Shown here: piece by piece, positions 1 to 7,598 of the stretch
Layout: every line of letters begins with the position of its first letter
Position numbering within the stretch: position 1 is the first letter of the stretch
Source: an uncultured delta proteobacterium
GTDB lineage: Bacteria; Desulfobacterota; Syntrophia; Syntrophales; UBA8958
Direction: 5' to 3'
Assembly (NCBI GenBank): GCA_903885795.1
Contig: CAISJV010000019.1
Location: forward strand, 82,763 to 146,762
Length of the DNA stretch: 64,000 nt
Made by a program: the position numbers and the translations under genes
The notes under the pieces: model-generated
Told to the model about the DNA's origin: nothing
The model's database searches: none
Seen by the model: only the letters and a program-made list of their open reading frames with translations

Positions 1-1408
1 GTGCGACAAACGGTATCTGCATGGCAAAGTACCAGCACAGGAAAAAAACAATAGGGATGTGGACAAATAGCTGTAAGACAGCGTATCCGACCAGATCCCT
101 GGCCTTTACGTGGAGGATACCGAGGAGGGGGAGCATCCAGAAGGGGTTCAGGAGGTTCGGCAGGGCCTCGGCGGCGTTATAGATCTGGACGACCCAACCC
201 AGGTTGACTTGGTGCTGAATCGCCGCCTGGATGACGTAGGGCGCCTCGATGACCCACTTGCTCCCGCCGGAGGGGATGAAGACCCCCAGGACGGCCGAAT
301 AGACGGCCACGAGGAGAGAATAGGTGTTCGGAGTCGTGATGGCCACGAAGAGATCGGCCAGCCACTTGTTGATCCCCGTACCGACGATCATACCAAAAAT
401 CACGGCATAAAAGGGAAACTGAATCAGCACGCCGCCGGTGGCCGGAACGGACTGGGCCACCGCCTTGAGAAACCGTTTAGGACGCCAGTGCAGAATCATA
501 CCTACGGTGATGAAGATCAGGTTATAATTATTGAGATCGAGGGCCGCAATGGGGCCCCGGGGCTCATTCTGAAACAGATCGAAAAGATACCACAGGAGCA
601 TCCCCCCAACGATGATGATCAGCAGGGGGCTGTACTCCAACCATTCCCCCGGTTTCTGGCGGGGTTCCAGGGTCTGATCGATGGGTTCGAACTTGAGACC
701 GAACTGATCCACCGTCTTGGCCCGCTCCGCCGACGGCGCCGAGAAATAGGCCATGAGAACGGAAGCGGCGATGAGAACGACGATAAACCAGAAGTTAGGC
801 CAGATGAACAGCGTCTGGGTCAGGGGAATCAAACCGCTGATTGCGTACAGCTTGGGGGGAATGGAACCTTTGGTGGCCATCATGAGGGCCGCCGATGACG
901 AAAGACCCAGTGCCCAGACGGCCCCCAATCCCAGGTAACCGGCGGCGCCGGCAGCCCGGTAGTCCAGGCCCTTGATGTTTCTTGACATCTCACGAACCAG
1001 CAGGCCGCTGAAGATCAGGCTCAAGCCCCAAGAGATGAGGGACGTAGCCATGGAAAAGAAGGCAACCCAGGCAATCGCCACCCGGGGATTGTCGGTAATG
1101 CGGGCCACCTTCTTGATTACCCAGTAAACGGCCGGAGTTGTCGCCACCACATAACCGCCGATAATAATCAAGGCCATCTGCATCGTGAAGGGGATGAGTA
1201 TCCAGAAGGATTTGCCGCCCTCGACGGCCAGCTTGGACGGACTCTCTCCAATGAGGAGCCCGAAACAAAAGACAAATACGATACCTAATAAAGCAAACAC
1301 CCATGCATCGGGAAACCATTTCTCGCTCCAAGCGGCGAGCCCGAGACCAAAACGCTCCAGGACACTCTCCGCCGGCGCCTCTTTAGCCGCCTCTCTCTTT
1401 TCTGCCAT
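1..1408 (-). CDS. atoE: Short-chain fatty acid transporter (AtoE family), 3' end cut by window edge
   Basis: My own translation of the minus strand gives an open frame of at least 469 codons running off the left edge, so the stop codon is not visible. It is a polytopic, very hydrophobic protein with the features of the AtoE/short-chain fatty acid:H+ symporter family, including a conserved IPSGGSKW segment near the C-terminus. Family members are about 440-470 residues, so little is missing. The ATG at 1408 follows a strong GGAGGAG ribosome site. Expected role: inner-membrane uptake or exchange of butyrate- or acetoacetate-like acids, which would suit an anaerobic fatty-acid metaboliser. It is divergent from the next gene, and its leader contains a terminator-like hairpin (see 1441-1484). 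Confidence 0.85.
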   Translation of the reverse strand, partial: MAEKREAAKEAPAESVLERFGLGLAAWSEKWFPDAWVFALLGIVFVFCFGLLIGESPSKLAVEGGKSFWILIPFTMQMALIIIGGYVVATTPAVYWVIKKVARITDNPRVAIAWVAFFSMATSLISWGLSLIFSGLLVREMSRNIKGLDYRAAGAAGYLGLGAVWALGLSSSAALMMATKGSIPPKLYAISGLIPLTQTLFIWPNFWFIVVLIAASVLMAYFSAPSAERAKTVDQFGLKFEPIDQTLEPRQKPGEWLEYSPLLIIIVGGMLLWYLFDLFQNEPRGPIAALDLNNYNLIFITVGMILHWRPKRFLKAVAQSVPATGGVLIQFPFYAVIFGMIVGTGINKWLADLFVAITTPNTYSLLVAVYSAVLGVFIPSGGSKWVIEAPYVIQAAIQHQVNLGWVVQIYNAAEALPNLLNPFWMLPLLGILHVKARDLVGYAVLQLFVHIPIVFFLCWYFAMQIPFVA

Positions 1409-1440
1409 AGATTCTCCTCCTTATCTGATTTGTAGAACCC

Positions 1441-1484
1441 AAAAAAAAGCTCCACGATCGATAATACGAATCGTGGAGCTTTTT
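1441..1484 (-). promoter_or_regulatory. Terminator-like hairpin in the 5' leader of the fatty acid transporter gene
   Basis: A perfect 15-bp inverted repeat (arms 1444-1458 and 1470-1484, 11-nt loop). Read on the minus strand the hairpin is followed by eight T residues, the classic intrinsic terminator form, and ends about 33 nt before the transporter ATG. The next gene upstream is divergent, so there is no upstream transcript that needs terminating. It could be an attenuator of the transporter gene. On the plus strand it has five T residues and could also act in that direction. Confidence 0.6.
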
Positions 1485-1637
1485 GAGGGAAACTTTCTAA
1501 CCATAAACACTCCTTGAAATGGATTATGGTGATAGACCCGGAAAAACATCTAATTTTCCCCACTTCTACATCATGACATCGCTATAGTCAAATAAAAATA
1601 CTTGCATTACCCAACCGAGGCAGCTATTCGTTCCCCT

Positions 1638-2630
1638 ATGGATACCCAACAACGTAAAGTTCGCGTCGCCACCCTGTCCGTCGTCTCCAATGCGAGCCTG
1701 ACCATCATGAAGCTGATCGTCGGGCTGTTCATCGGTTCCGTGTCCATCCTTTCCGAGGCAATGCATTCCGGCGTAGACCTAATTGCCGCCGTTATCGCCC
1801 TGTTTTCCGTCAAGACATCGAGCATCCCTGCCGACGCCCATCATCCCTTCGGCCACGGAAAAATCGAGAACCTTTCCGGGACAATCGAGGCGCTGCTGAT
1901 CTTTCTCGCCGCCGGCTGGATTATGTCTGAGGCTGTAAAGAAACTCCTCCATCCGGAACCCATAGAGACCATTGGCTGGGGCATCGGCGTCATGCTCCTT
2001 TCTGCGGTTGTAAACCTCGGCGTTTCACACATGCTCTTCAAGGTGGGTCGGGAAACGGATTCCATCGCCTTGCAGGCCGACGCCTGGCACCTCCGGACCG
2101 ACGTCTATACCTCCGCCGGGGTCATGACCGGCCTGGCTATGATCTGGATTGCCGGAAGGCTCTTTCCGGCCATGAATCTCAACTGGCTCGATCCGGCGGC
2201 GGCAATCGGCGTCGCCTTCATGATCATCAAAGCCGCCTGGGACCTGACCAGACAGGCGGCCCGGGACCTGCTGGACGTCAATCTTCCCCCCGAAGAGGAG
2301 GCCTGGATCCGACAGCGCATCCGGGAACATCAGCCGGTGATCCACGGCTTCCATCAGTTGCGGACCAGGAAATCTGGTCACTTCCGCTTCGTCGAGTGTC
2401 ACCTTAAAGTAGATCCCATGATGACTGTCCTGAGTTCACACCAGATTACGGAAGACCTGACGGCGGCCATTGAAGAAAAATATCCGGACACGAGCGTCAC
2501 GATCCACGTGGAGCCCTGCGACGGTCGCTGCGAGGAAAAGGCAAAATGCCTCGCCGGCTGCCTCCTGCCCGCGGCCAAACGCCGGGAGATCCAGGACGGG
2601 ATCAAAAAATACGCCTTTGATTCAAGATGA
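1638..2630 (+). CDS. Cation diffusion facilitator (CDF) metal efflux protein
   Basis: Inner-membrane divalent metal/proton antiporter of the CDF family. Six predicted membrane segments carry the two metal-site motifs: HSGVD in helix 2 and HLRTD in helix 5 (HxxxD, as in Zn/Fe/Cd-type members). A cytoplasmic dimerisation domain follows, with a GHFRFVECHL strand and an HVEP end. The tail after that is unusual: four cysteines in CDGRCEEKAKCLAGC, likely an extra metal-binding or sensing element. I take the ATG at 1638 over an upstream in-frame TTG at 1602, because the hydrophobic core begins soon after and neither start has a clear ribosome site. The metal cannot be told from sequence alone. Confidence 0.85.
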   Translation: MDTQQRKVRVATLSVVSNASLTIMKLIVGLFIGSVSILSEAMHSGVDLIAAVIALFSVKTSSIPADAHHPFGHGKIENLSGTIEALLIFLAAGWIMSEAVKKLLHPEPIETIGWGIGVMLLSAVVNLGVSHMLFKVGRETDSIALQADAWHLRTDVYTSAGVMTGLAMIWIAGRLFPAMNLNWLDPAAAIGVAFMIIKAAWDLTRQAARDLLDVNLPPEEEAWIRQRIREHQPVIHGFHQLRTRKSGHFRFVECHLKVDPMMTVLSSHQITEDLTAAIEEKYPDTSVTIHVEPCDGRCEEKAKCLAGCLLPAAKRREIQDGIKKYAFDSR

Positions 2631-2743
2631 CATGTTCTTCTTTTTCCATTGACAACGATCGAACATGTTGCCACGATAGCACCTGTGAAAGCGGGAAATT
2701 AAGGGCCATGCAGACAGCCGGAAAGTCTCTTTGAGGATCGACG

Positions 2744-3796
2744 TTGAACCTGCCATTTTACCATACTGAAGAAGGAAAGAAACGCTTGAGGATCCTGGTT
2801 ATCCTTGACGGGGTAATGATCATCCTGCTCTTGGGCAATCTTGCCTGGATGGTTTTTGACTGGTTTTTTGCCTTCCCCCCCTTTCACGAATTCTTCCAGG
2901 CCAGTTTTCCCATTTTTTACCGGATTTATGAACCTGTTCATCTGAAATACTGGTCCTACGACCTGGTATTTACCACGATCTACCTCCTTGAATTTTTTCT
3001 GCGCTGGTGTCTGTCAGTCCTCTGGAAAGAATATCATCGTTGGTTTTTCTACCCCGCCATCCATGCTTATGACTTTATCGGTTGCGTTCCCGGTCCGTTC
3101 CGTTGGTTGAGACTCTTCCGGATCGTCGCCTTTTCCGCCCGCCTGAACAGGCTGGTCCGGATCGACAACATCGTCTTCAGAAAGTTTCATAAATACAGGG
3201 ACATCCTCATGGAAGAGATTTCCGACCGCGTCGTGGTCAATGTCCTCACTGACATGCAGACAGAACTGCAAACGGGAACACCGCTATTCAAAAGGGTCAT
3301 CCAGGAGGTAGTCAGGCCCAAGCGGCGGGCCCTGACGGAACTTCTCGTCGATAAGCTGCGGACTGTGGCCCGAGACATGAATGACATCTTCGATCAGGAA
3401 ATGCGTCTCTACGTCGAAGGCTGTATCAGAAGGGCCTTAAACAGCAGCGATGATATTCGCCTGCTGGAAAAGATCCCCGGAGCGGGGAAAATGATCTCCC
3501 GGCGGGTCGAAAATATGGCGGCAGATATTGCCTTTAATACGGTCGAAAAGATTTTCAGGGACATTCACGCGCCGGAAAACGACCGGGTTCTCCATGAACT
3601 CGCCGGGAAGATCATTGACGGCATTCTGGCGGAAGCCAAAGGAGATTTAAATAGCGAAATGGTTGAAATCATCAATAAAACCATTGACGTAGTAAAAGAG
3701 CAGGTCGCTGAAAAACAATGGAAAATAAAAGAGTTACAAGAAAAAACGGCTTGTAAGAAACCGGTTCAAGGCCCCGACCATTCACCCGGTCTCTGA
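2744..3796 (+). CDS. Voltage-sensor-like four-helix membrane protein without a pore, with helical cytoplasmic domain
   Basis: 350 residues. The N-terminal 140 residues match the layout of an ion-channel voltage-sensor domain: S1 about 16-40, S2 about 71-91 with E83 and Y80 at the charge-transfer positions, S3 with D110 in AYDFIGCVPG, and an S4-like helix with arginines at 120, 123, 126, 133, 136 and 139. No pore helices or selectivity filter follow. Instead about 210 residues are charged and helical, apparently cytoplasmic. It starts at a TTG with a GAGG site 7 nt upstream; the next in-frame ATG (2816) would remove half of S1. Function unknown: it could be a sensor, a proton-conducting voltage-sensor protein, or a remnant of a channel family. 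Confidence 0.55.
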   Translation: MNLPFYHTEEGKKRLRILVILDGVMIILLLGNLAWMVFDWFFAFPPFHEFFQASFPIFYRIYEPVHLKYWSYDLVFTTIYLLEFFLRWCLSVLWKEYHRWFFYPAIHAYDFIGCVPGPFRWLRLFRIVAFSARLNRLVRIDNIVFRKFHKYRDILMEEISDRVVVNVLTDMQTELQTGTPLFKRVIQEVVRPKRRALTELLVDKLRTVARDMNDIFDQEMRLYVEGCIRRALNSSDDIRLLEKIPGAGKMISRRVENMAADIAFNTVEKIFRDIHAPENDRVLHELAGKIIDGILAEAKGDLNSEMVEIINKTIDVVKEQVAEKQWKIKELQEKTACKKPVQGPDHSPGL

Positions 3797-3798
3797 AA

Positions 3799-3918
3799 TC
3801 AGAAACCGTCGAACTCACGGGAGATTGCGGTCACCTTGCCTTCCTCCCTAATTCCAATGATATCTTTAAATTCCCCCTCGAGGAGGGCAAGGGCGATCGC
3901 ATAGGTGAGGTAAAATGA
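3799..3918 (-). pseudogene. Short remnant resembling the response-regulator tail
   Basis: On the minus strand, just downstream of the binding-protein gene, an open stretch ends in a stop at 3799-3801. It reads LTYAIALALLEGEFKDIIG, which resembles LTEALTILDIEFKGIME at the C-terminus of the nearby response regulator (about 5000-5050). No start codon or upstream domain remains in the same frame. I read it as the tail of a second copy of that gene left by duplication and decay. The alignment is short, so this is tentative. Confidence 0.3.
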
Positions 3919-3980
3919 CCTCTTCTTTTTCAACGTGATCTTTCGCAAATTCGGCGCTCCTGAACTTCAGTGCAACATGA

Positions 3981-4892
3981 TCATTTTATCTTGAAAAATT
4001 CCGGGAAATAACTCGTCGCGAAGGGATAATACTTCTTTACCAGCCGCAGGTACGTACCGTCTTTCTTGATCTTTTTCATAAACTTATTGAATTCGCCAAG
4101 TAAAGCCGGTGAATCCTTGCTGAACGCCGCGGCCATATCCTGCTTGTCGCTGATGGGGCCGATGATTTTGATCTTGCCGGGCCACTTCTGAAGGGCGACC
4201 AGGGCGTCCGGTACATCTAGCAGTGTCAGTTCGGATTCTCCCTTGATGACGGCCGGGGCAATATCATTAAGGGAACCGGGGAAAAGGGAAATCTTCGCCC
4301 CCGTTTTATCCAGATCATAGAGTGATGGATCCAGGCAGGTCTCTATCTTACCAATCAGGTTTTTCCCGTTAAGCAAACTTTTCACGGCGACAATATCCTT
4401 CTCAATTTCCCCCGTGGGTTTGATCGGTTTGAGCGGCGAATCCGCCCTCGCGATCAGCCAGACCTGATTAGGGAAGGTGGGAATGGAGAAATCCACGATT
4501 TTCTGTCGTCCCGGAATGACGGTAATACCGTTGGCCGCGACATCCCCCTTGACAGGGACGACCTCCGTGACTTCGACCGTGCTCCCCGACGGTTTTACTT
4601 TTTTACCGGTCAGGTCAATGAATATTTCCGGCCAGTCTGTTTTTACGTATTCGTATTTAACCCCGAGATGCTTGGCAAAAAGCTGAATCAGCTCAACATC
4701 CATACCGTCACCACTGCCGGTAACAAAGTTGGCATAGGGTATTCCGAGATGTCTGATGACCCCGCTTTTCTTAACGTCACGGAGGTCTCCTGCCGCTGCG
4801 GTGCTTCCTGCAGAAATCCACAATAGACACAGGATTGTGCAGAATACGACCAAAGTTCTTTTTTGTTTGTTTTTGCTGAGCATGCTGTTCAT
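3981..4892 (-). CDS. Periplasmic amino-acid-type solute-binding protein (family 3)
   Basis: 303 residues with a signal peptide (basic start, hydrophobic run, cleavage probably after GSTAAA). The rest follows the bacterial extracellular solute-binding protein family 3 fold: an N-terminal lobe with GMDVELIQLFAKHLG, a hinge near PGRQKIVDFSIP, and a C-terminal segment with KKIKKDGTYLRLVKKYYP. Such proteins deliver polar amino acids to ABC importers or serve as sensory modules. No permease or ATPase lies nearby; the only neighbour on the strand is the frameshifted response regulator upstream, so a sensing role is possible. A good AGGAGAGG site precedes the ATG. Ligand unknown. Confidence 0.8.
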   Translation of the reverse strand: MNSMLSKNKQKRTLVVFCTILCLLWISAGSTAAAGDLRDVKKSGVIRHLGIPYANFVTGSGDGMDVELIQLFAKHLGVKYEYVKTDWPEIFIDLTGKKVKPSGSTVEVTEVVPVKGDVAANGITVIPGRQKIVDFSIPTFPNQVWLIARADSPLKPIKPTGEIEKDIVAVKSLLNGKNLIGKIETCLDPSLYDLDKTGAKISLFPGSLNDIAPAVIKGESELTLLDVPDALVALQKWPGKIKIIGPISDKQDMAAAFSKDSPALLGEFNKFMKKIKKDGTYLRLVKKYYPFATSYFPEFFKIK

Positions 4893-4961
4893 GATTCCTC
4901 TCCTTTATTATGAGTTAAGCGGACCTGATTTCCCCAATTTCAACATCCGCAGTTCGCACGA

Positions 4962-5574
4962 CTATGGAAGGCCCTCTGCACCATCCCCGTTTTCCATGAT
5001 ACCTTTAAATTCTATATCGAGGATAGTGAGGGCCTCCGTGAGGCGGTAGTGCTGAACCAGGCGATTCAGTTCCACCAGGACGGCCTCTTGGCCCTCGGGC
5101 CAACGCCTTTGCAGCAACGACCCCAGGATTTCCTTGCAGGGCCGGGTTTCCTCAGTCAGGCGATCCCGGTGTTTTTTCAGCAGCTCCAGATGGTTGCGGA
5201 GGCGGGCCTTGACAATGGCCGGGTTGAAGGGTTCGGTGATGTAATCGAAGGCCCCCAGCTCCAGGCCGCGCCTCGTCGGCATCCTTGTTCAGGGCGGTAA
5301 GAAAGACGATCGGGATGTCCCGTGCGGTCGGATCATCCTGCAGGCGGCGGCAGACCTCGAAGCCGTCCATGCCCGGCATCATGATGTCCAGGAGGATCAG
5401 ATCGGGCCGGGCTTTTTGCACGCTGACCAAGGCAGCGTCGCCGTAGGTGGCAACGCGGACGGTATAGTCTTCGCTCAGAGCCTCAAGGAGGATGTCGATG
5501 TTTGCTGCCGCGTCATCCATCACCAGCAGGGTAGGTCTTTGCTCCGTCACCGCTTCCGTTCCTTTTCTCTTCAT
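4962..5574 (-). pseudogene. Response regulator receiver protein, frameshifted near 5270
   Basis: Two overlapping frames join to one receiver-domain protein. The first frame (5574 to about 5270) gives the acidic pair MDDAAANID, the phosphoacceptor region LILLDIMMPGMDG and the VFLTALN strand. It then runs out of frame; the next frame continues with RGLELGAFDYITEPFNPAIV and about 80 helical residues. Restoring two bases in the GCGCGG run near 5270 would give one protein of about 205 residues. The conserved lysine before the final proline (normally TKP) is Glu (TEP), which argues for genuine decay as well as, or instead of, a sequencing error. It probably partnered the binding-protein gene downstream. 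Confidence 0.65.
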
Positions 5575-5886
5575 CCGTTACCCATTATAGAATCATAATT
5601 ACCGTGTCAAATATTTCTCTACTAACTTGGCTTGTGAGCACGGTGGTAGAAATAAGACCATCTGGAAGGATGGACTTCGATGGGTGTACGATAAAATCGT
5701 TGACTTTCCTCTGTTTTTGGTGATAGCGACTGGCCGTGCGTGGTTTTAGGGAGGGTGATTTTTCAGGATAATGATAAAGATGGGAAATCAGTCGGTAAGT
5801 GATTTCAATGGATTGTATCAATTGGCAGAATGGGGTTAATCAAAGAAGATAGAAATTCGACTCTGTAAAGGATGGAGGGACAAGAA
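5575..5886. other. Intergenic region, no gene recognised
   Basis: A 312-bp AT-richer stretch between divergent genes. A minus-strand 78-codon open frame lies here but has no recognisable features or ribosome site. A weak 7-bp inverted repeat (GAAATCA/TGATTTC) occurs near 5790. I could not identify a convincing promoter. Confidence 0.4.
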
Positions 5887-6351
5887 ATGCTCAAGAAAAC
5901 TAAATTCTGTTTATCAATAATGCTTTTTACACTTCTGTTTGCGACAGTTTGTCACGGGCAGGCTGTCTTTCTTGCAAGAAAAGCCCTGGGGGCCGTGCAA
6001 CATCTGACCAGCTCCGTTACCGGCAGCAGCGGCGCAGCGCAGCAACAGGAAGTTGGTTCTGTTCTCCTGGAGGCCGATGCGAACAAGGTATACGCAACTG
6101 CCCTGCGGATCGTTCAGGAAAACCCGAAGCTCCATATCATAACCAGGGATGATGGAAGTAAAAAAATCGATTTCACCGATGGCAAAAGGGAGGCGGTTAT
6201 GATAGTTAGCCAACTACAGGATAATATTGCACAAATTCTCGTAAGTTCGGTTACTACATCGGGGAAGATGGAAGACCCTGCCTTTATTGTGAACGGTATC
6301 CTGCGAATATGCAAGGATATGAATATTCAATGCTCCCCGGCCACTAACTGA
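5887..6351 (+). CDS. Small exported protein of unknown function
   Basis: 154 residues from the ATG at 5887, chosen over the ATG at 5872 because GGAGG lies 8 nt upstream. A signal peptide is clear (KKTK start, hydrophobic core LSIMLFTLLFATVCHG). The mature part begins with a Ser/Gln-rich linker and then a compact alpha/beta domain with VYATALRIVQENPKLHIITRDD and VMIVSQLQDNIAQILVSS. This layout recalls small periplasmic proteins of the DUF3568 type, but I am not certain of the family. Two cysteines near the C-terminus (ICKDMNIQC) could form a disulfide. A bidirectional terminator follows at 6542. Confidence 0.6.
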   Translation: MLKKTKFCLSIMLFTLLFATVCHGQAVFLARKALGAVQHLTSSVTGSSGAAQQQEVGSVLLEADANKVYATALRIVQENPKLHIITRDDGSKKIDFTDGKREAVMIVSQLQDNIAQILVSSVTTSGKMEDPAFIVNGILRICKDMNIQCSPATN

Positions 6352-6541
6352 AGATACTTGAGCGGTCCTTATCTGTAACAGGACAAAGTTATCTTGACAG
6401 TAACAATTTCCGGATGCTTCGTTACAAAAGGGGGATAATACCACCTCGCGCTGAAAAATCTGAACAGACATGCAGGGGCCGGGAGAGATCGCCACGTTAC
6501 CAAGGGAACAGGAAACAGGTGGGATATGATTCTTGTCATAG

Positions 6542-6586
6542 AAACAAACCGGAGATCAGCTATATATGGCCGTCTCCGGTTTGTTT
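6542..6586. terminator. Bidirectional intrinsic terminator
   Basis: A 14-bp perfect stem (6542-6555 with 6573-6586) and a 17-nt loop, with AAACAAACC and GGTTTGTTT flanks, between two convergent genes (the exported protein on plus, the zinc ribbon on minus). Confidence 0.75.
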
Positions 6587-6608
6587 ATCCTTGACTTTAG
6601 AATGATTT

Positions 6609-6896
6609 TTATTCTGCGGTTTTAGTTTCTACGGATGATTCCGTTTTCGTTGTTTCCGTAACCGTCGTATCGGTTGACACCGATTCTTCGTGCTTCGCCT
6701 CACTGTGCGGCGCCTTGACTCCACCGTAATCTGTGGCATACCAACCGCTTCCCTTCAGGTGAAAAGAAGACAGGGACATCAGTTTTTGAACGGGTCCCTT
6801 GCAGAACTGGCAAGACTTGACGGCAGGATCCGTCATCCTCTGAAACAACTCAAAGTCCTTTCCGCACTTCCTGCATTTGTATTCATAAATTGGCAT
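6609..6896 (-). CDS. FmdB-family zinc ribbon protein
   Basis: 95 residues starting MPIYEYKC, the signature start of the FmdB/CxxC_CxxC_SSSS regulatory zinc ribbon. Two pairs CRKC and CQFC form the predicted zinc site. A short aromatic-rich stretch follows (FHLKGSGWYATDYGG), then a Thr/Ser/Glu-rich disordered tail. I choose the ATG at 6896, with GGGAGGG 7 nt upstream, over the one at 6911. Proteins of this family are common, small and poorly characterised; some were linked to regulation of formamidase/amidase operons. It lies 24 bp downstream of the HExxH gene and is probably co-transcribed with it. Confidence 0.85.
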   Translation of the reverse strand: MPIYEYKCRKCGKDFELFQRMTDPAVKSCQFCKGPVQKLMSLSSFHLKGSGWYATDYGGVKAPHSEAKHEESVSTDTTVTETTKTESSVETKTAE

Positions 6897-6919
6897 AAGC
6901 TGCCCTCCCAATCATTATT

Positions 6920-7465
6920 CTACGAAAATATTTCTCCGATATGATAGCGACCACTGAAGCAATCCAGAACCAGTTTCAGGTCCGGATTCAGCGAGGATTG
7001 CAACATGTCGCGGGTTATACTGTGAACCTTTTCTTCCTCCTGTCGCTTCTCGTCGACAGAAAGATCAAATGCCGTCTGCCCGTTGTCAAAACGGATAACA
7101 TGAACCAGTTCATGGGCCGCTATATAAAGCATTAGCGGGCTTAACCGGATAAAGGAGTGGGCCCGTTCCACGGCGTCGAGAATCCGGTCGTCCTGGAGAC
7201 AGATCCGGTAAAAATGAAATCCCCGCTCCTGCCCCTGCTCCCCTTCATCCTTATGCTCATCTTTATGATAATGGTACTTACAGAGATGGGCAAAGGCACC
7301 TTTCCTGACCTCATGTTCTTCCAAGAACGCCAGGGTTTTCACGTCATAGCGATGGGCCTTGATCGTCTCCGGGCTCAGACGGAAATACCCGCTTGTCAGT
7401 CTCTCAGCATGCTGGAAGACCGAACCCGCCAGGGATATTTGTGCAGGATTGAAATACCGGCCCAT
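6920..7465 (-). CDS. Uncharacterised protein with HExxH metallopeptidase motif
   Basis: 181 residues, no signal peptide. The motif AHELVHVIRF at about residues 117-126 matches the HExxH zinc-binding core of gluzincin/zincin peptidases. About 30 residues downstream the helix DEKRQEEEKVHSITRDML carries an E-x-x-x-H-x-x-x-D pattern that could supply the third ligand. A highly charged histidine-rich insertion (KYHYHKDEHKDEGEQ) precedes the motif. I do not recognise the family. It lies between mlaD and the FmdB-type zinc ribbon on the same strand, so it may be the tail of the envelope operon. A GTGAGGGG site precedes the ATG. Confidence 0.6.
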   Translation of the reverse strand: MGRYFNPAQISLAGSVFQHAERLTSGYFRLSPETIKAHRYDVKTLAFLEEHEVRKGAFAHLCKYHYHKDEHKDEGEQGQERGFHFYRICLQDDRILDAVERAHSFIRLSPLMLYIAAHELVHVIRFDNGQTAFDLSVDEKRQEEEKVHSITRDMLQSSLNPDLKLVLDCFSGRYHIGEIFS

Positions 7466-7598
7466 CGCCCCTCACCACGATTCTGTCAAAATATACCGCC
7501 ATTTGTTAACCCAAGTAAAAACCCCGTAATAAATACTGACGGTGGCAATCTATGCATTTTCCCCAAATTGTCAAGAGATATCTTTATAAATGATTTCA

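Noticed and set aside
110..898. 262-codon plus-strand open frame
   Set aside because: Antisense to the AtoE-type transporter; Asp/Gly/Arg-rich product without domain features, an effect of codon bias.
5585..5821. 78-codon minus-strand frame upstream of the response regulator
   Set aside because: No ribosome site, no features; region treated as intergenic.
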